Shown in pieces: positions 1-6,467 of a stretch of 12,103 nt of DNA. Source of the stretch: Ga0074139 sp046336825 (GTDB taxonomy: Bacteria; Bdellovibrionota; Bdellovibrionia; Bdellovibrionales; Bdellovibrionaceae). The notes under the pieces are model-generated. The model did not search any database and was not told the origin of the DNA. It saw only the letters and a program-made list of their open reading frames with translations. Each line of letters begins with the position of its first letter. Within the stretch, counting starts at the first letter, position 1. A program made the translations under genes and the position numbers. Location of the stretch: assembly GCA_046336825.1 (NCBI GenBank), contig JBKDFX010000035.1, forward strand, positions 1 to 12,103, written 5' to 3'.

Positions 1-68
1 GCCAAAGTTGATTTACCATGGTCAATGTGTGCAATAATTGAGAAATTTCGTATCAGTTTTGGATCCAT
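1..68 (-). CDS. lepA: Elongation factor 4 (LepA), N-terminal fragment cut by the window edge
   Basis: The first 22 codons of a translational GTPase run off the left edge. The peptide begins MDPKLIRNFSIIAHIDHGKS and continues TL. The phosphate-binding loop AHIDHGKST is the form typical of LepA/EF4; EF-Tu has GHVDHGKT, EF-G has AHIDAGKTT and BipA has AHVDHGKTT. LepA is a ribosome-associated GTPase that acts on elongating or initiating ribosomes in the cytoplasm. The ATG shares one base with the metK stop codon (TAATG), so translation is probably coupled to metK. The assignment rests on this motif alone because the rest of the protein lies outside the window. Confidence 0.88.
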   Translation of the reverse strand, partial: MDPKLIRNFSIIAHIDHGKSTL

Positions 69-1228
69 TAATGGCTCTTTGCCCAGTCCTTAAGAGCCGC
101 CACTTTATCCGTCTTTTCCCAAGTGAAACCTTCATCCTCACGGCCAAAATGCCCATAGGCAGCTGTTTTTGCGTAGATGGGCTTGAGAAGATCAAAGTCT
201 CGGATAATGTGAGCTGGTTTTAAACTCCATAGTTTTTTAACTGCTTCGACTAACTTTTCTGATCCGATTTTTGAAGTTCCGTAATCATTGACTGTGATGC
301 TTACAGGATCAGCAACTCCAATGGCATAACCCACTTGAACTAAACATTTTTCTGCGAGCCCAGCTGCTACAATATTTTTAGCAATGTGACGGGTGGCATA
401 GGCCGCCGATCGATCCACTTTTGAAGGATCTTTACCAGAGAAGGCTCCTCCACCATGGGCTCCATGTCCGCCATAGGTGTCCACAATAATTTTTCGACCT
501 GTCAGACCCGCATCTCCCATGGGCCCACCAGTCACAAATCGTCCTGTGGGATTGATATGATACTTTGTTTTGCTATCTATCCACTGAGAAGGAATGGTCT
601 TTTTTATGAGTTCATCCATGACAAATTCACGGATTTGATTTTGACTGGCTTCTTCTGCGTGCTGAGTTGAAATAACAATAGAATCGATTCGCTTTGCCAC
701 TCCATCAACGTACTCGACTGTCACCTGAGATTTTGAATCGGGACGTAGCCAATTGGCTTTTCCTGATCTGCGGAGGTCGGCTAAATTTTTAACCAACTTG
801 TGAGACATGGAAAGAGTTAAAGGCATGTACTCAGGAGTTTCATTGGTGGCATAACCAAACATGATACCTTGATCACCAGCTCCCTGTTCATCTTCACCTG
901 TTTGTTTGACTCCCATGGCGATGTCCGGACTTTGAGTGCCAACTGCCACCATGACACCACAGGTTTTAAAGTCAAAACCCTTGTCTGTGTGGTCATAACC
1001 TATTTTTTGAATTGTTTTACGAGCAATTTCGGAAATGTTAATTTTCGAAGAAGTGGTGATCTCGCCTGCGACGACACACAGCCCAGTTGTTAAAAGAGTC
1101 TCGCAGGCCACGCGTCCTTTTGGATCAGCCGAAAGGATAGCGTCTAAAACAGAATCGCTAATTTGATCGGCCATTTTGTCGGGGTGCCCTTCGGAAACAG
1201 ACTCGCTTGTGAATAAAAAGTTTTTCAA
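68..1228 (-). CDS. metK: S-adenosylmethionine synthetase (methionine adenosyltransferase)
   Basis: MetK makes S-adenosylmethionine from methionine and ATP in the cytoplasm, supplying the cell's methyl donor. At 386 residues the protein has normal family length. Hallmarks are GHPDK at residues 14-18 (ATP-binding loop), GAGDQGIMFGY at 117-127 (MetK signature), and the glycine-rich GGGAFSGKD at 259-267 followed by DRSAAYATR. I chose the TTG at 1228 because it gives the usual N-terminus (MKNFLFTSESVSEGHPDK) and lies six bases after AGGGAG. A longer in-frame TTG at 1243 adds MREKI, which is really that ribosome-binding site translated. The leader (about 93 bases from the hpf stop) folds into a hairpin that buries the ribosome-binding site, suggesting translational control. 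The stop codon overlaps the lepA start by one base. Confidence 0.95.
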   Translation of the reverse strand: MKNFLFTSESVSEGHPDKMADQISDSVLDAILSADPKGRVACETLLTTGLCVVAGEITTSSKINISEIARKTIQKIGYDHTDKGFDFKTCGVMVAVGTQSPDIAMGVKQTGEDEQGAGDQGIMFGYATNETPEYMPLTLSMSHKLVKNLADLRRSGKANWLRPDSKSQVTVEYVDGVAKRIDSIVISTQHAEEASQNQIREFVMDELIKKTIPSQWIDSKTKYHINPTGRFVTGGPMGDAGLTGRKIIVDTYGGHGAHGGGAFSGKDPSKVDRSAAYATRHIAKNIVAAGLAEKCLVQVGYAIGVADPVSITVNDYGTSKIGSEKLVEAVKKLWSLKPAHIIRDFDLLKPIYAKTAAYGHFGREDEGFTWEKTDKVAALKDWAKSH

Positions 1229-1234
1229 AATTTT

Positions 1235-1240
1235 CTCCCT
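1235..1240 (-). promoter_or_regulatory. metK ribosome-binding site (decides the TTG start)
   Basis: On the minus strand AGGGAG lies six bases upstream of the TTG at 1228. It is the only good Shine-Dalgarno match near the gene. It supports the 1228 start over the TTG at 1243, which has no such sequence in front of it. Confidence 0.7.
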
Positions 1241-1267
1241 CAAAACATGAATGATGTCTCAAAGGAG
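1235..1267 (-). promoter_or_regulatory. metK leader hairpin sequestering the Shine-Dalgarno sequence
   Basis: Read on the minus strand, positions 1267-1254 pair base for base with 1248-1235. This gives a 14-bp stem (ten Watson-Crick and four G-U pairs, no mismatches) closed by a five-base loop, CATTC, at 1253-1249. The CTCCTTT arm pairs directly with the GAGGGAG ribosome-binding region. The pairing is seen in the sequence; a switch function is inferred. It does not match any SAM riboswitch consensus I can recall, but the principle resembles the SMK box (SAM-III), which also masks the metK ribosome-binding site. Confidence 0.5.
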
Positions 1268-1321
1268 GAAACCTAACAAACCCCAGGGTGGCGGTCAAAC
1301 TGAGTTGAGGGACGAAAGAAT

Positions 1322-1663
1322 TTATGCTGCTTCTGTTTTATGAGACCACCGCTTGTTGCGACGGACCTCTGGCTTCTTATGATGCGTGTTGATTTTTCGT
1401 ACTTTCAAAAACTGCTTTTCTAACTTTTGCACAGACTCATCCACAGAAGAATAGACGTCAAAATGATAGCTTTTGGCCCGAAAAGCCCTTTGTTTGGTGA
1501 AAATCGTGACCTCAACACAGAACTCCTTCTGCCTTTTACTAAAGGTCACATGGGCCTTTGAGTCTTTAAGCAAAAACTTGGAGCATTCGTCCAATAAGTT
1601 TTGGGTGTATTCTTGAAGAGCATCGGAATGGTCGAGATGTTTAAATATGTACTGTACTTTCAT
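1322..1663 (-). CDS. hpf: Ribosome hibernation-promoting factor, short form (Hpf/YfiA family)
   Basis: This 113-residue protein matches the short Hpf/RaiA family, which binds the 30S decoding centre and inactivates ribosomes in slow-growing or starved cells. The fold is recognisable: a first strand and helix (KVQYIFKHLDHSDALQEY), a central strand pair (AHVTFSKRQKEFCVEVTIFT), and the helix DESVQKLEKQFLKVR near residues 75-89 that matches the family's second helix. A basic tail (KKPEVRRNKRWSHK) follows. The long-form dimerisation domain is absent. I chose the ATG at 1663 because MKVQYIFKH is the usual N-terminus; a TTG at 1726 would add 21 residues unlike the family, drawn from a terminator-like leader. 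The ribosome-binding site is weak (AAGAG). Location just downstream of rpoN is common in proteobacteria. Confidence 0.87.
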   Translation of the reverse strand: MKVQYIFKHLDHSDALQEYTQNLLDECSKFLLKDSKAHVTFSKRQKEFCVEVTIFTKQRAFRAKSYHFDVYSSVDESVQKLEKQFLKVRKINTHHKKPEVRRNKRWSHKTEAA

Positions 1664-1724
1664 ACAGCTCTTATCGGCTCGACTAAGATAGGCCTTGAGT
1701 GAATTTTCTGCTAATAATATGTGC

Positions 1725-1750
1725 AAAAGCGAATAAAAACGCTTCGCGTT
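1725..1750 (-). terminator. Possible weak terminator or attenuator between apt and hpf
   Basis: Overlapping the apt stop codon on the minus strand is AACGC-GAA-GCGTT (1750-1738) followed directly by TTTATT. An alternative, mutually exclusive hairpin pairs GCGAA (1747-1743) with TTCGC (1733-1729) and is followed by TTTT. Each stem is only five base pairs, so termination would be partial at best. The 85-base gap here is wide for this cluster and probably also contains an hpf promoter, although I could not identify a convincing one. Confidence 0.35.
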
Positions 1751-2246
1751 AGTATTGTACCAAGGATTTGATAGATCGGTCCTTAAATCGCATTTGATTC
1801 AAAAAGGGAAGGTCAATCAAAACAGCCACATCTTCCACCCTGTAGCCAGCCATTTGAGCCAGCTTGATGGCAGCACTGAGAGTACCACCCGTTGCTAAGA
1901 CGTCATCCAAAATTACAATATTTCCCCGACCTGGAGCGAGTTCAAGGGAGGCCTGTCCATACTCTAAATCATAGTCGATTTTGATCACAGGCGGAGGCAA
2001 TTTGCCAGCTTTACGAATGGGAAGAAATCCCTTTTTATGATGACTCGCCAGTAGCGAGGCGAAAATAAAGCCACGCGATTCGACTCCTGCAAAATAATCC
2101 ACATTTTTAAGATCTACATGTTTCACTAAATTTTCAGCGATAAAATGCAGAGCCTCTGGATCTTTGAGCAAAGGCGTCACATCACGAAACAAAATCCCCG
2201 GCTTCGGAAAATCAGCAACATTGTGAATTTTTGATTTTAAATCCAT
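1749..2246 (-). CDS. apt: Adenine phosphoribosyltransferase
   Basis: Apt converts adenine and PRPP to AMP and pyrophosphate in the cytoplasmic purine salvage pathway. The 165-residue protein has the family N-terminus DFPKPGILFRDVTPLLKDP (residues 12-30), the GVESRGFIFA segment (54-63), the flexible-loop region RKAGKLPPPVI (78-88) and LEYGQASLEL (94-103). The PRPP-binding motif VILDDVLATGGTL lies at 111-123. It is slightly shorter than E. coli Apt at the C-terminus, which is within family range. The gene begins 29 bases after the rpoN stop, and that gap contains a 12-bp palindrome. The start codon has only a weak ribosome-binding site. Its place between rpoN and hpf is not the usual enterobacterial arrangement. 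Confidence 0.95.
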   Translation of the reverse strand: MDLKSKIHNVADFPKPGILFRDVTPLLKDPEALHFIAENLVKHVDLKNVDYFAGVESRGFIFASLLASHHKKGFLPIRKAGKLPPPVIKIDYDLEYGQASLELAPGRGNIVILDDVLATGGTLSAAIKLAQMAGYRVEDVAVLIDLPFLNQMRFKDRSIKSLVQY

Positions 2247-2257
2247 GCTCGTTGAGT

Positions 2258-2269
2258 AGCATGCATGCT
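2258..2269. repeat. Perfect 12-bp palindrome between rpoN and apt
   Basis: AGCATGCATGCT is its own reverse complement and sits in the 29-base gap between the rpoN stop and the apt start. As RNA it could form a 4-bp stem with a four-base loop; as DNA it could be an operator half-site pair. No function can be assigned from one copy. Confidence 0.4.
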
Positions 2270-2275
2270 GAAATT

Positions 2276-3709
2276 TTAAAATACTTTTTTTCGTTGGCTT
2301 GAAGGAAGAAGTCGCAACATCTCTCTGTACTTGGCCACAGTTCGACGAGCAATATCAACTCCGTCCTTCTTAAGTAACTCTGCAATTTTTTGATCAGACA
2401 AGGGACTCTTAGGGTCTTCTTTGGCGATTAAATCTTTAATTTTTAACTTCACTGATTCTGAAGCCAGAGCATCGCCACCGTCAGTAGCGCTAATTCCAGA
2501 ATTGAAAAAATATTTCAACTCATAAATGCCTTGAGGACTGTGCATGTACTTAGCTGTTGTGACTCGAGAAACGGTGGATTCGTGCATTCCGATATCACTG
2601 GCAATATCCCTAAGAACCATGGGTTTTAGGGCCTCAGCTCCTTTTTCAAAAAAGTCGCGCTGGCGTTTAACAATGGCATCCGCCACTTTAAAAATTGTGC
2701 GCTGCCTTTGATGAATGGACTTAATTAACCAGACCGCTGATTTTAGTTTTTCTTGGATATAATCTTGTTCTTGTTTATTAGCTCCACCGCCCTTGAGCAT
2801 ATTCCGATAAAAATTTGAAATTTTTAAACGAGGCAAACCATCTTCATTCAGAGACACAACAAAGTCATCACCCACCTTGTAGACATAAACATCTGGTGTC
2901 ACATAATGAGTGTCGTTTTCATGGTAAGCACGACCTGGCTTGGGTTCCATGGCGTAAATGATTTTACACATCTCAACCACTTCGCGAATATCTTTTCCCA
3001 TCACTTTCGCGATGGCTTCATAATTTCTTTTTTCTAAATCTTTAAGATGGTGGTTGATGATATTCACCAAATCAGTGGTGTCTTCTTCAAGGTGCTTGGC
3101 TTGAATAAGTAAGCACTCCTTGAGATCACGGGCCCCGACTCCCGGAGGATCAAATTCTTGAACCATACTCAAAGTGTCTTCTAAATCTTCAATAGGTAAA
3201 TTTTCATCTTTAGCTATTTCCTCAAGAGGTGTTTTGATATAACCGTCCTCATCGATATAAGCCAATAGCGCTTCGGCTGCGATCACTTCATGCTCAGTCA
3301 GGCCATTCATTTTGATTTGCCAGTGAAGATGGTCGTGCAATGACGGAGTTGTCGTCATTACATTTTCATAATTCATGATTTCTTCGTTGCCAGCTGAAAA
3401 ATCCTTGGGTGGTTTTTGATTTTGCTCAAAATAGGATTCCCACTCGAACTCATCTTGCTTTCTTGGGTCCTGTGCATTGTCGTTTTGAATTTCGCTTGGC
3501 GCTTCGACGGCTGTAGCCGCTTCTTTGGTCCGCTTGAGGTCTTCTTCTTTTAGATCATGAGTTTCCTCTAGGATTGGATTTTCTTCAAGCTCTGCATGAA
3601 CCGCAGATTCCAGCTCCAGCCTCGACATTTGCAAAAGCTTGATAGCCTGCTGCAACTGAGGCGTTATCACTAAATTCTGGCTGAGATTCATGCTTTGTCT
3701 TAATGCCAT
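2276..3709 (-). CDS. rpoN: RNA polymerase sigma-54 factor (RpoN)
   Basis: RpoN directs RNA polymerase to -24/-12 promoters and needs AAA+ activators to open them. The 477-residue protein has the full architecture. Region I (about 1-50, LSQNLVITPQLQQAIKLLQ) is the activator-interacting part. An acidic low-complexity region II covers about 50-105. The core-binding domain spans about 115-310 and includes FDPPGVGARDLKECL at 186-200. The DNA-binding domain has a helix-turn-helix near 367-386 (RDIASDIGMHESTVSRVTTA). The RpoN box ARRTVAKYRE at 454-463 recognises the -24 element. Nothing is missing. The ATG lies one base after the lptB stop, the familiar lptB-rpoN neighbourhood, so it is probably co-transcribed with the LPS export genes. 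Confidence 0.97.
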   Translation of the reverse strand: MALRQSMNLSQNLVITPQLQQAIKLLQMSRLELESAVHAELEENPILEETHDLKEEDLKRTKEAATAVEAPSEIQNDNAQDPRKQDEFEWESYFEQNQKPPKDFSAGNEEIMNYENVMTTTPSLHDHLHWQIKMNGLTEHEVIAAEALLAYIDEDGYIKTPLEEIAKDENLPIEDLEDTLSMVQEFDPPGVGARDLKECLLIQAKHLEEDTTDLVNIINHHLKDLEKRNYEAIAKVMGKDIREVVEMCKIIYAMEPKPGRAYHENDTHYVTPDVYVYKVGDDFVVSLNEDGLPRLKISNFYRNMLKGGGANKQEQDYIQEKLKSAVWLIKSIHQRQRTIFKVADAIVKRQRDFFEKGAEALKPMVLRDIASDIGMHESTVSRVTTAKYMHSPQGIYELKYFFNSGISATDGGDALASESVKLKIKDLIAKEDPKSPLSDQKIAELLKKDGVDIARRTVAKYREMLRLLPSSQRKKVF

Positions 3710-3710
3710 T

Positions 3711-4433
3711 TTATAACCTGAAATTTTCCCCTAAATAAAACTTTTTAGCCACTTCTGAGTGGGCAATTTCCTCAGCCTTTCCGCTGACTTGAATCTTGCC
3801 ATCCTTCATTATGTAAGCATAATCGCAAATTCCTAAAGTCTCACGCACGTTGTGGTCTGTAATCAGCACACCTAGACCTTTGGCTTTGAGCTCCCGAATA
3901 ATATTTTGAATATCAGCAACTGCAATGGGGTCGATACCCGCAAAAGGTTCATCGAGAAGTAAAAACTGGGGTTCACAAGCCAGTGCACGCGCAATTTCGA
4001 CACGTCTTCTTTCACCACCGGAAAGTGAAAATCCATAATTGTCCCTTATATGAGATATTCTGAATTCACTCAAAAGTGTTTCAAGTTTTTCAGCCTTTTT
4101 AGCACCATCGTAGCCATGAGCTTCAAGAGCCACCAAGATATTATCAGCCACTGTCAACTTTCGAAAAATACTGGGCTCTTGAGCTAAGTAACTCAAACCA
4201 ACACGGGCTCGACGATGCATGGGAAGCTCTGTAATTTCTTGCTCACTTAGGAAGATATGTCCCTGATCAGGTTGAACAAGCCCAACGACCATATAAAAGG
4301 AAGTTGTTTTGCCGGCCCCGTTGGGACCTAACAATCCGACCACTTGACCCGATTCTATTTGAAAACTCACTCCACCCACTACAGTGCGTTTTTTGTAAGC
4401 TTTTAAAATATTATCGATTCTCAAAATACTCAT
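3711..4433 (-). CDS. lptB: LPS export ABC transporter ATP-binding protein LptB
   Basis: LptB is the ATPase that, with LptFG, extracts lipopolysaccharide from the inner membrane and pushes it along the Lpt bridge. The 240 residues hold all nucleotide-binding motifs: Walker A GPNGAGKT (36-43), Q-loop glutamine 85 in LAQEPS, ABC signature LSGGE (137-141), Walker B LLLDEP ending with the catalytic glutamate at 162, and the switch histidine at 194 in ITDHNV. SLSGGERRRVEIARAL and DEPFAGIDPIAVADIQ are typical of LptB rather than other ABC ATPases. The start overlaps the upstream lptC-like stop by four bases (ATGA), indicating translational coupling. lptF and lptG are not in the window. Confidence 0.95.
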   Translation of the reverse strand: MSILRIDNILKAYKKRTVVGGVSFQIESGQVVGLLGPNGAGKTTSFYMVVGLVQPDQGHIFLSEQEITELPMHRRARVGLSYLAQEPSIFRKLTVADNILVALEAHGYDGAKKAEKLETLLSEFRISHIRDNYGFSLSGGERRRVEIARALACEPQFLLLDEPFAGIDPIAVADIQNIIRELKAKGLGVLITDHNVRETLGICDYAYIMKDGKIQVSGKAEEIAHSEVAKKFYLGENFRL

Positions 4434-5392
4434 GGTGGTGAAATTCCCTTGGCTTTAACCTTCTCAACTTTAACCTTTTTACCGCCTTCGAGAAAGATAA
4501 TTTTGTCGCCGGTGAGCTCATCTTCATCTTGATAAAGTCTTGGCTTGCCGGAGAACGTCAACTTTTCATTAGCAAAATCGATTCGCAAATCATCACTCAA
4601 TACTTTACGAGGGCCTTGCATCAACTCAACGTTACCCTTCATGTCTAGAATTGAGAATTTTTTCGTCTGTTCATCAAATGCGAATAGAGCGCTTTGACTT
4701 CGAAGAGATTGATCCCCGTTTTGCATACTGACACGTCCATCAAAACTGGCTGTTTGAGAAACTGAAGACAATTCAGCCGAATCACTTTCTACACGTATGA
4801 CTTGCCCCTGATCGGTCGTTTGTGTTCCGCGAACCTGCTTGAGCAGCTTCATTTTTCTATCGTTAATGGGAATTTGAATGCCAATTGAGTTGAGTTGTAA
4901 ATTCCTTTTGCCGCTGATCATCGGCCCTAATACACGAACACTTTGGTTACAAAAAATAAGACGATTCTTTGCACTGTATTCAATAAATGGCGCAAAAAAA
5001 ACATAGCCGTTACTGGACTCAATTCTCACATCTCCAGATATTCTCATGTCTTTGGTGGACATATCAATGTTTCCTTTATTGCCTTTAACCACCATGTCTT
5101 GCAATTCACTGTTATAAAATCGAATTTCAACTCCCTCTAGGTCCCAATCACTTCGCCCTTGATAACTTATAGACACTTTCGAAAACAACTCCCAGTCCCT
5201 TTTTCCACCTTGAGCTTCGACGAGATGGCCACCCATCATCTTTTGTTGAATTTGATTGGCTGCTAAATCAAGATCTGCAACAGAAGTTTCCATTGGCTGG
5301 GTTGTTTTTGATTTCTTATAAAAAAATATATAAATTTGTACCCCGAGAAAAAGACTTAGCAAAATGAGCCAAAATCTTTGGGGTTTGATCAC
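4430..5392 (-). CDS. Membrane-anchored LPS export protein, apparent LptC-LptA fusion
   Basis: The 320-residue protein begins with a single membrane helix (about residues 6-26, FWLILLSLFLGVQIYIFFY) preceded by basic residues, so the rest should be periplasmic. Residues about 40-185 look like the LptC domain (repeated beta strands, LEGVEIRFYNSE, VVKGNKGNIDM, DVRIES). Residues about 195-310 look like an LptA/OstA jelly-roll (SDSAELSSVSQTASFDGRVSM, FSILDMKGNVELMQG). LptC normally has about 190 residues and LptA is a separate soluble protein, so the length itself suggests two modules. The start is GTG, two bases after the exbD stop, with no strong ribosome-binding site, so it may rely on translational coupling. 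LptB follows with a four-base overlap. The LptC part is fairly secure; the LptA part is inferred from pattern. Confidence 0.78.
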   Translation of the reverse strand: MIKPQRFWLILLSLFLGVQIYIFFYKKSKTTQPMETSVADLDLAANQIQQKMMGGHLVEAQGGKRDWELFSKVSISYQGRSDWDLEGVEIRFYNSELQDMVVKGNKGNIDMSTKDMRISGDVRIESSNGYVFFAPFIEYSAKNRLIFCNQSVRVLGPMISGKRNLQLNSIGIQIPINDRKMKLLKQVRGTQTTDQGQVIRVESDSAELSSVSQTASFDGRVSMQNGDQSLRSQSALFAFDEQTKKFSILDMKGNVELMQGPRKVLSDDLRIDFANEKLTFSGKPRLYQDEDELTGDKIIFLEGGKKVKVEKVKAKGISPP

Positions 5393-5394
5393 AA

Positions 5395-5982
5395 TTAATC
5401 AGCTGCTGAGGCGTCATCTTTTTTCATGACGGCAAAGTTAATTTCACCTGCTCCACTTGCAGTCAAAGTGTACATCACTTTCTTGACAGCTAAATAATTA
5501 ACATCTTTATCGGCCTGAATAGTGACTTTTCTCCACTCTTGATTGTTCATGGAAGCAGCTTCCTGTGCACCTATTATTGTTTGCACGCGGTTTCGCAACT
5601 GGTTGTCATACTCTAATTTTTTTTGTTGTAACAACTTGACGAGTTCATCACGCATGCGAGGAAGAATCCAATCTTGAGAAGCTCTCACTTCCTCCATGGT
5701 TGCAACTAACATTTTTTCAATAAAAACATTATCTTTTGAAACTGTGATGACCGCAGCTGGTTTAAGTTCTTTAGTTTGCTCAGCCTGTGGTAAACTGACA
5801 TTCTCTGGATTAATTAATACAACTGGATTCGAAGAATAAGCTTGTAACAAAAAAATCACAAGCACTGTGAACATGTCGACCATTGCTGTTAATGACAAAG
5901 TGGCAGTGACAGAACGAGAACGTCCACGTCTTTTTAGAATATTATGGTAACGAAATCTTTGACCTGGTTTGAATATCGCCAT
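5395..5982 (-). CDS. ExbD/TolR-type biopolymer transport protein (second copy, AglQ/AglS-like)
   Basis: This 195-residue protein has the ExbD/TolR layout: a basic cytoplasmic N-terminus, one membrane helix at about residues 30-48, and a periplasmic domain ending in VTIQADKDVNYLAVKKVMYTL, the family's C-terminal motif. The aspartate thought to carry protons in the channel is present at residue 36 (LTAMVDMF), but the usual LTPLID proline is replaced by alanine. A charged, helical insert at about 90-150 makes it longer than typical. Its ATG overlaps the preceding exbD stop by one base (TAATG). Paired with the neighbouring ExbD and ExbB it should form a proton-driven motor. Homology to gliding-motor AglQ/AglS is inferred from context. 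Confidence 0.85.
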   Translation of the reverse strand: MAIFKPGQRFRYHNILKRRGRSRSVTATLSLTAMVDMFTVLVIFLLQAYSSNPVVLINPENVSLPQAEQTKELKPAAVITVSKDNVFIEKMLVATMEEVRASQDWILPRMRDELVKLLQQKKLEYDNQLRNRVQTIIGAQEAASMNNQEWRKVTIQADKDVNYLAVKKVMYTLTASGAGEINFAVMKKDDASAAD

Positions 5983-6455
5983 TATGGATTTCCTGTCGCT
6001 AGGCTGATTGTTGGAAAACCTGCTTTAAGAATAATGTCCAGAGCGAATACCATTCTTTCGTAGGGAAGTTCATCTGCAACTGCTAGAACTGCATCCACCT
6101 TATCAGGGTAAAGTTGTTTCGCTTTTTGTAGTTGTGCAAGTAATCCAACATCATCAAAAATAATCCCTTGGTTCGGTAAACTAATGACTTGTGTACCAAG
6201 TGTAAAAACATATCCCGCTTCTTTGACATCAATTTTAAGAACGACTTCTGATAACGGAGGTGGCTTGGGCTGATTTTGATCATCCCGTTGAGCATAAAAA
6301 GAAGTTCCCATTTGAATCATATTAATCTGAACCCAGACAGCAGATAGCAAAAGAAATGTGATAAGCACACTCATCAAATCGATGAACGGTACGAGATTCA
6401 ACTCCACGTTGACTCGACGACCTGACTTGGAACCGCCCGCTTCAATTTCAGCCAC
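5982..6455 (-). CDS. ExbD/TolR-type biopolymer transport protein (first copy, AglQ/AglS-like)
   Basis: This 157-residue protein has one membrane helix at about residues 22-43, starting in the canonical LVPFIDLMSVLITFLLL with the proton-carrying aspartate at residue 26. The periplasmic part ends with VDAVLAVADELPYERMVFALDIILKAGF, matching the ExbD/TolR C-terminal fold. The start is GTG, preceded by AGAGGT five bases upstream, and the gene begins 12 bases after the exbB stop. It overlaps the next exbD by one base. A TolQ-like protein with two different TolR-like proteins is the stoichiometry of the Myxococcus AglR-AglQ-AglS motor. TolR or ExbD serving a Tol or TonB system is the alternative. 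Confidence 0.87.
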   Translation of the reverse strand: MAEIEAGGSKSGRRVNVELNLVPFIDLMSVLITFLLLSAVWVQINMIQMGTSFYAQRDDQNQPKPPPLSEVVLKIDVKEAGYVFTLGTQVISLPNQGIIFDDVGLLAQLQKAKQLYPDKVDAVLAVADELPYERMVFALDIILKAGFPTISLATGNP

Positions 6456-6467
6456 AATAGACCTCTT

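Noticed and set aside
455..1093. Plus-strand open frames opposite metK
   Set aside because: They lie entirely antisense to a highly conserved enzyme and encode nothing recognisable.
1261..1308. A strong plus-strand AGGAGG-like sequence followed by a GTG, suggesting a plus-strand gene
   Set aside because: The frame from that GTG stops after a few codons. The purine run is the complement of the metK leader arm that masks the ribosome-binding site.
1229..1321. A classical SAM riboswitch (SAM-I, SAM-II or SAM-IV) upstream of metK
   Set aside because: The leader is too short for SAM-I or SAM-IV, and I see no SAM-II consensus. Only the ribosome-binding-site hairpin is supportable.
1664..1726. Longer hpf start at the TTG at 1726, adding 21 residues
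   Set aside because: The extra residues do not resemble the family N-terminus, and the TTG falls in the T-rich tail of a terminator-like hairpin.
1664..1748. A sigma-70 or sigma-54 promoter for hpf (for example TATTAT near 1714-1719)
   Set aside because: No -35 element of reasonable quality lies at proper spacing and I found no GG/TGC sigma-54 pair, so only a general likelihood of a promoter remains.
6083..6295. A 70-codon minus-strand open frame inside the first exbD gene
   Set aside because: It is an alternate-frame shadow of a clear ExbD/TolR gene with a good start and motifs.
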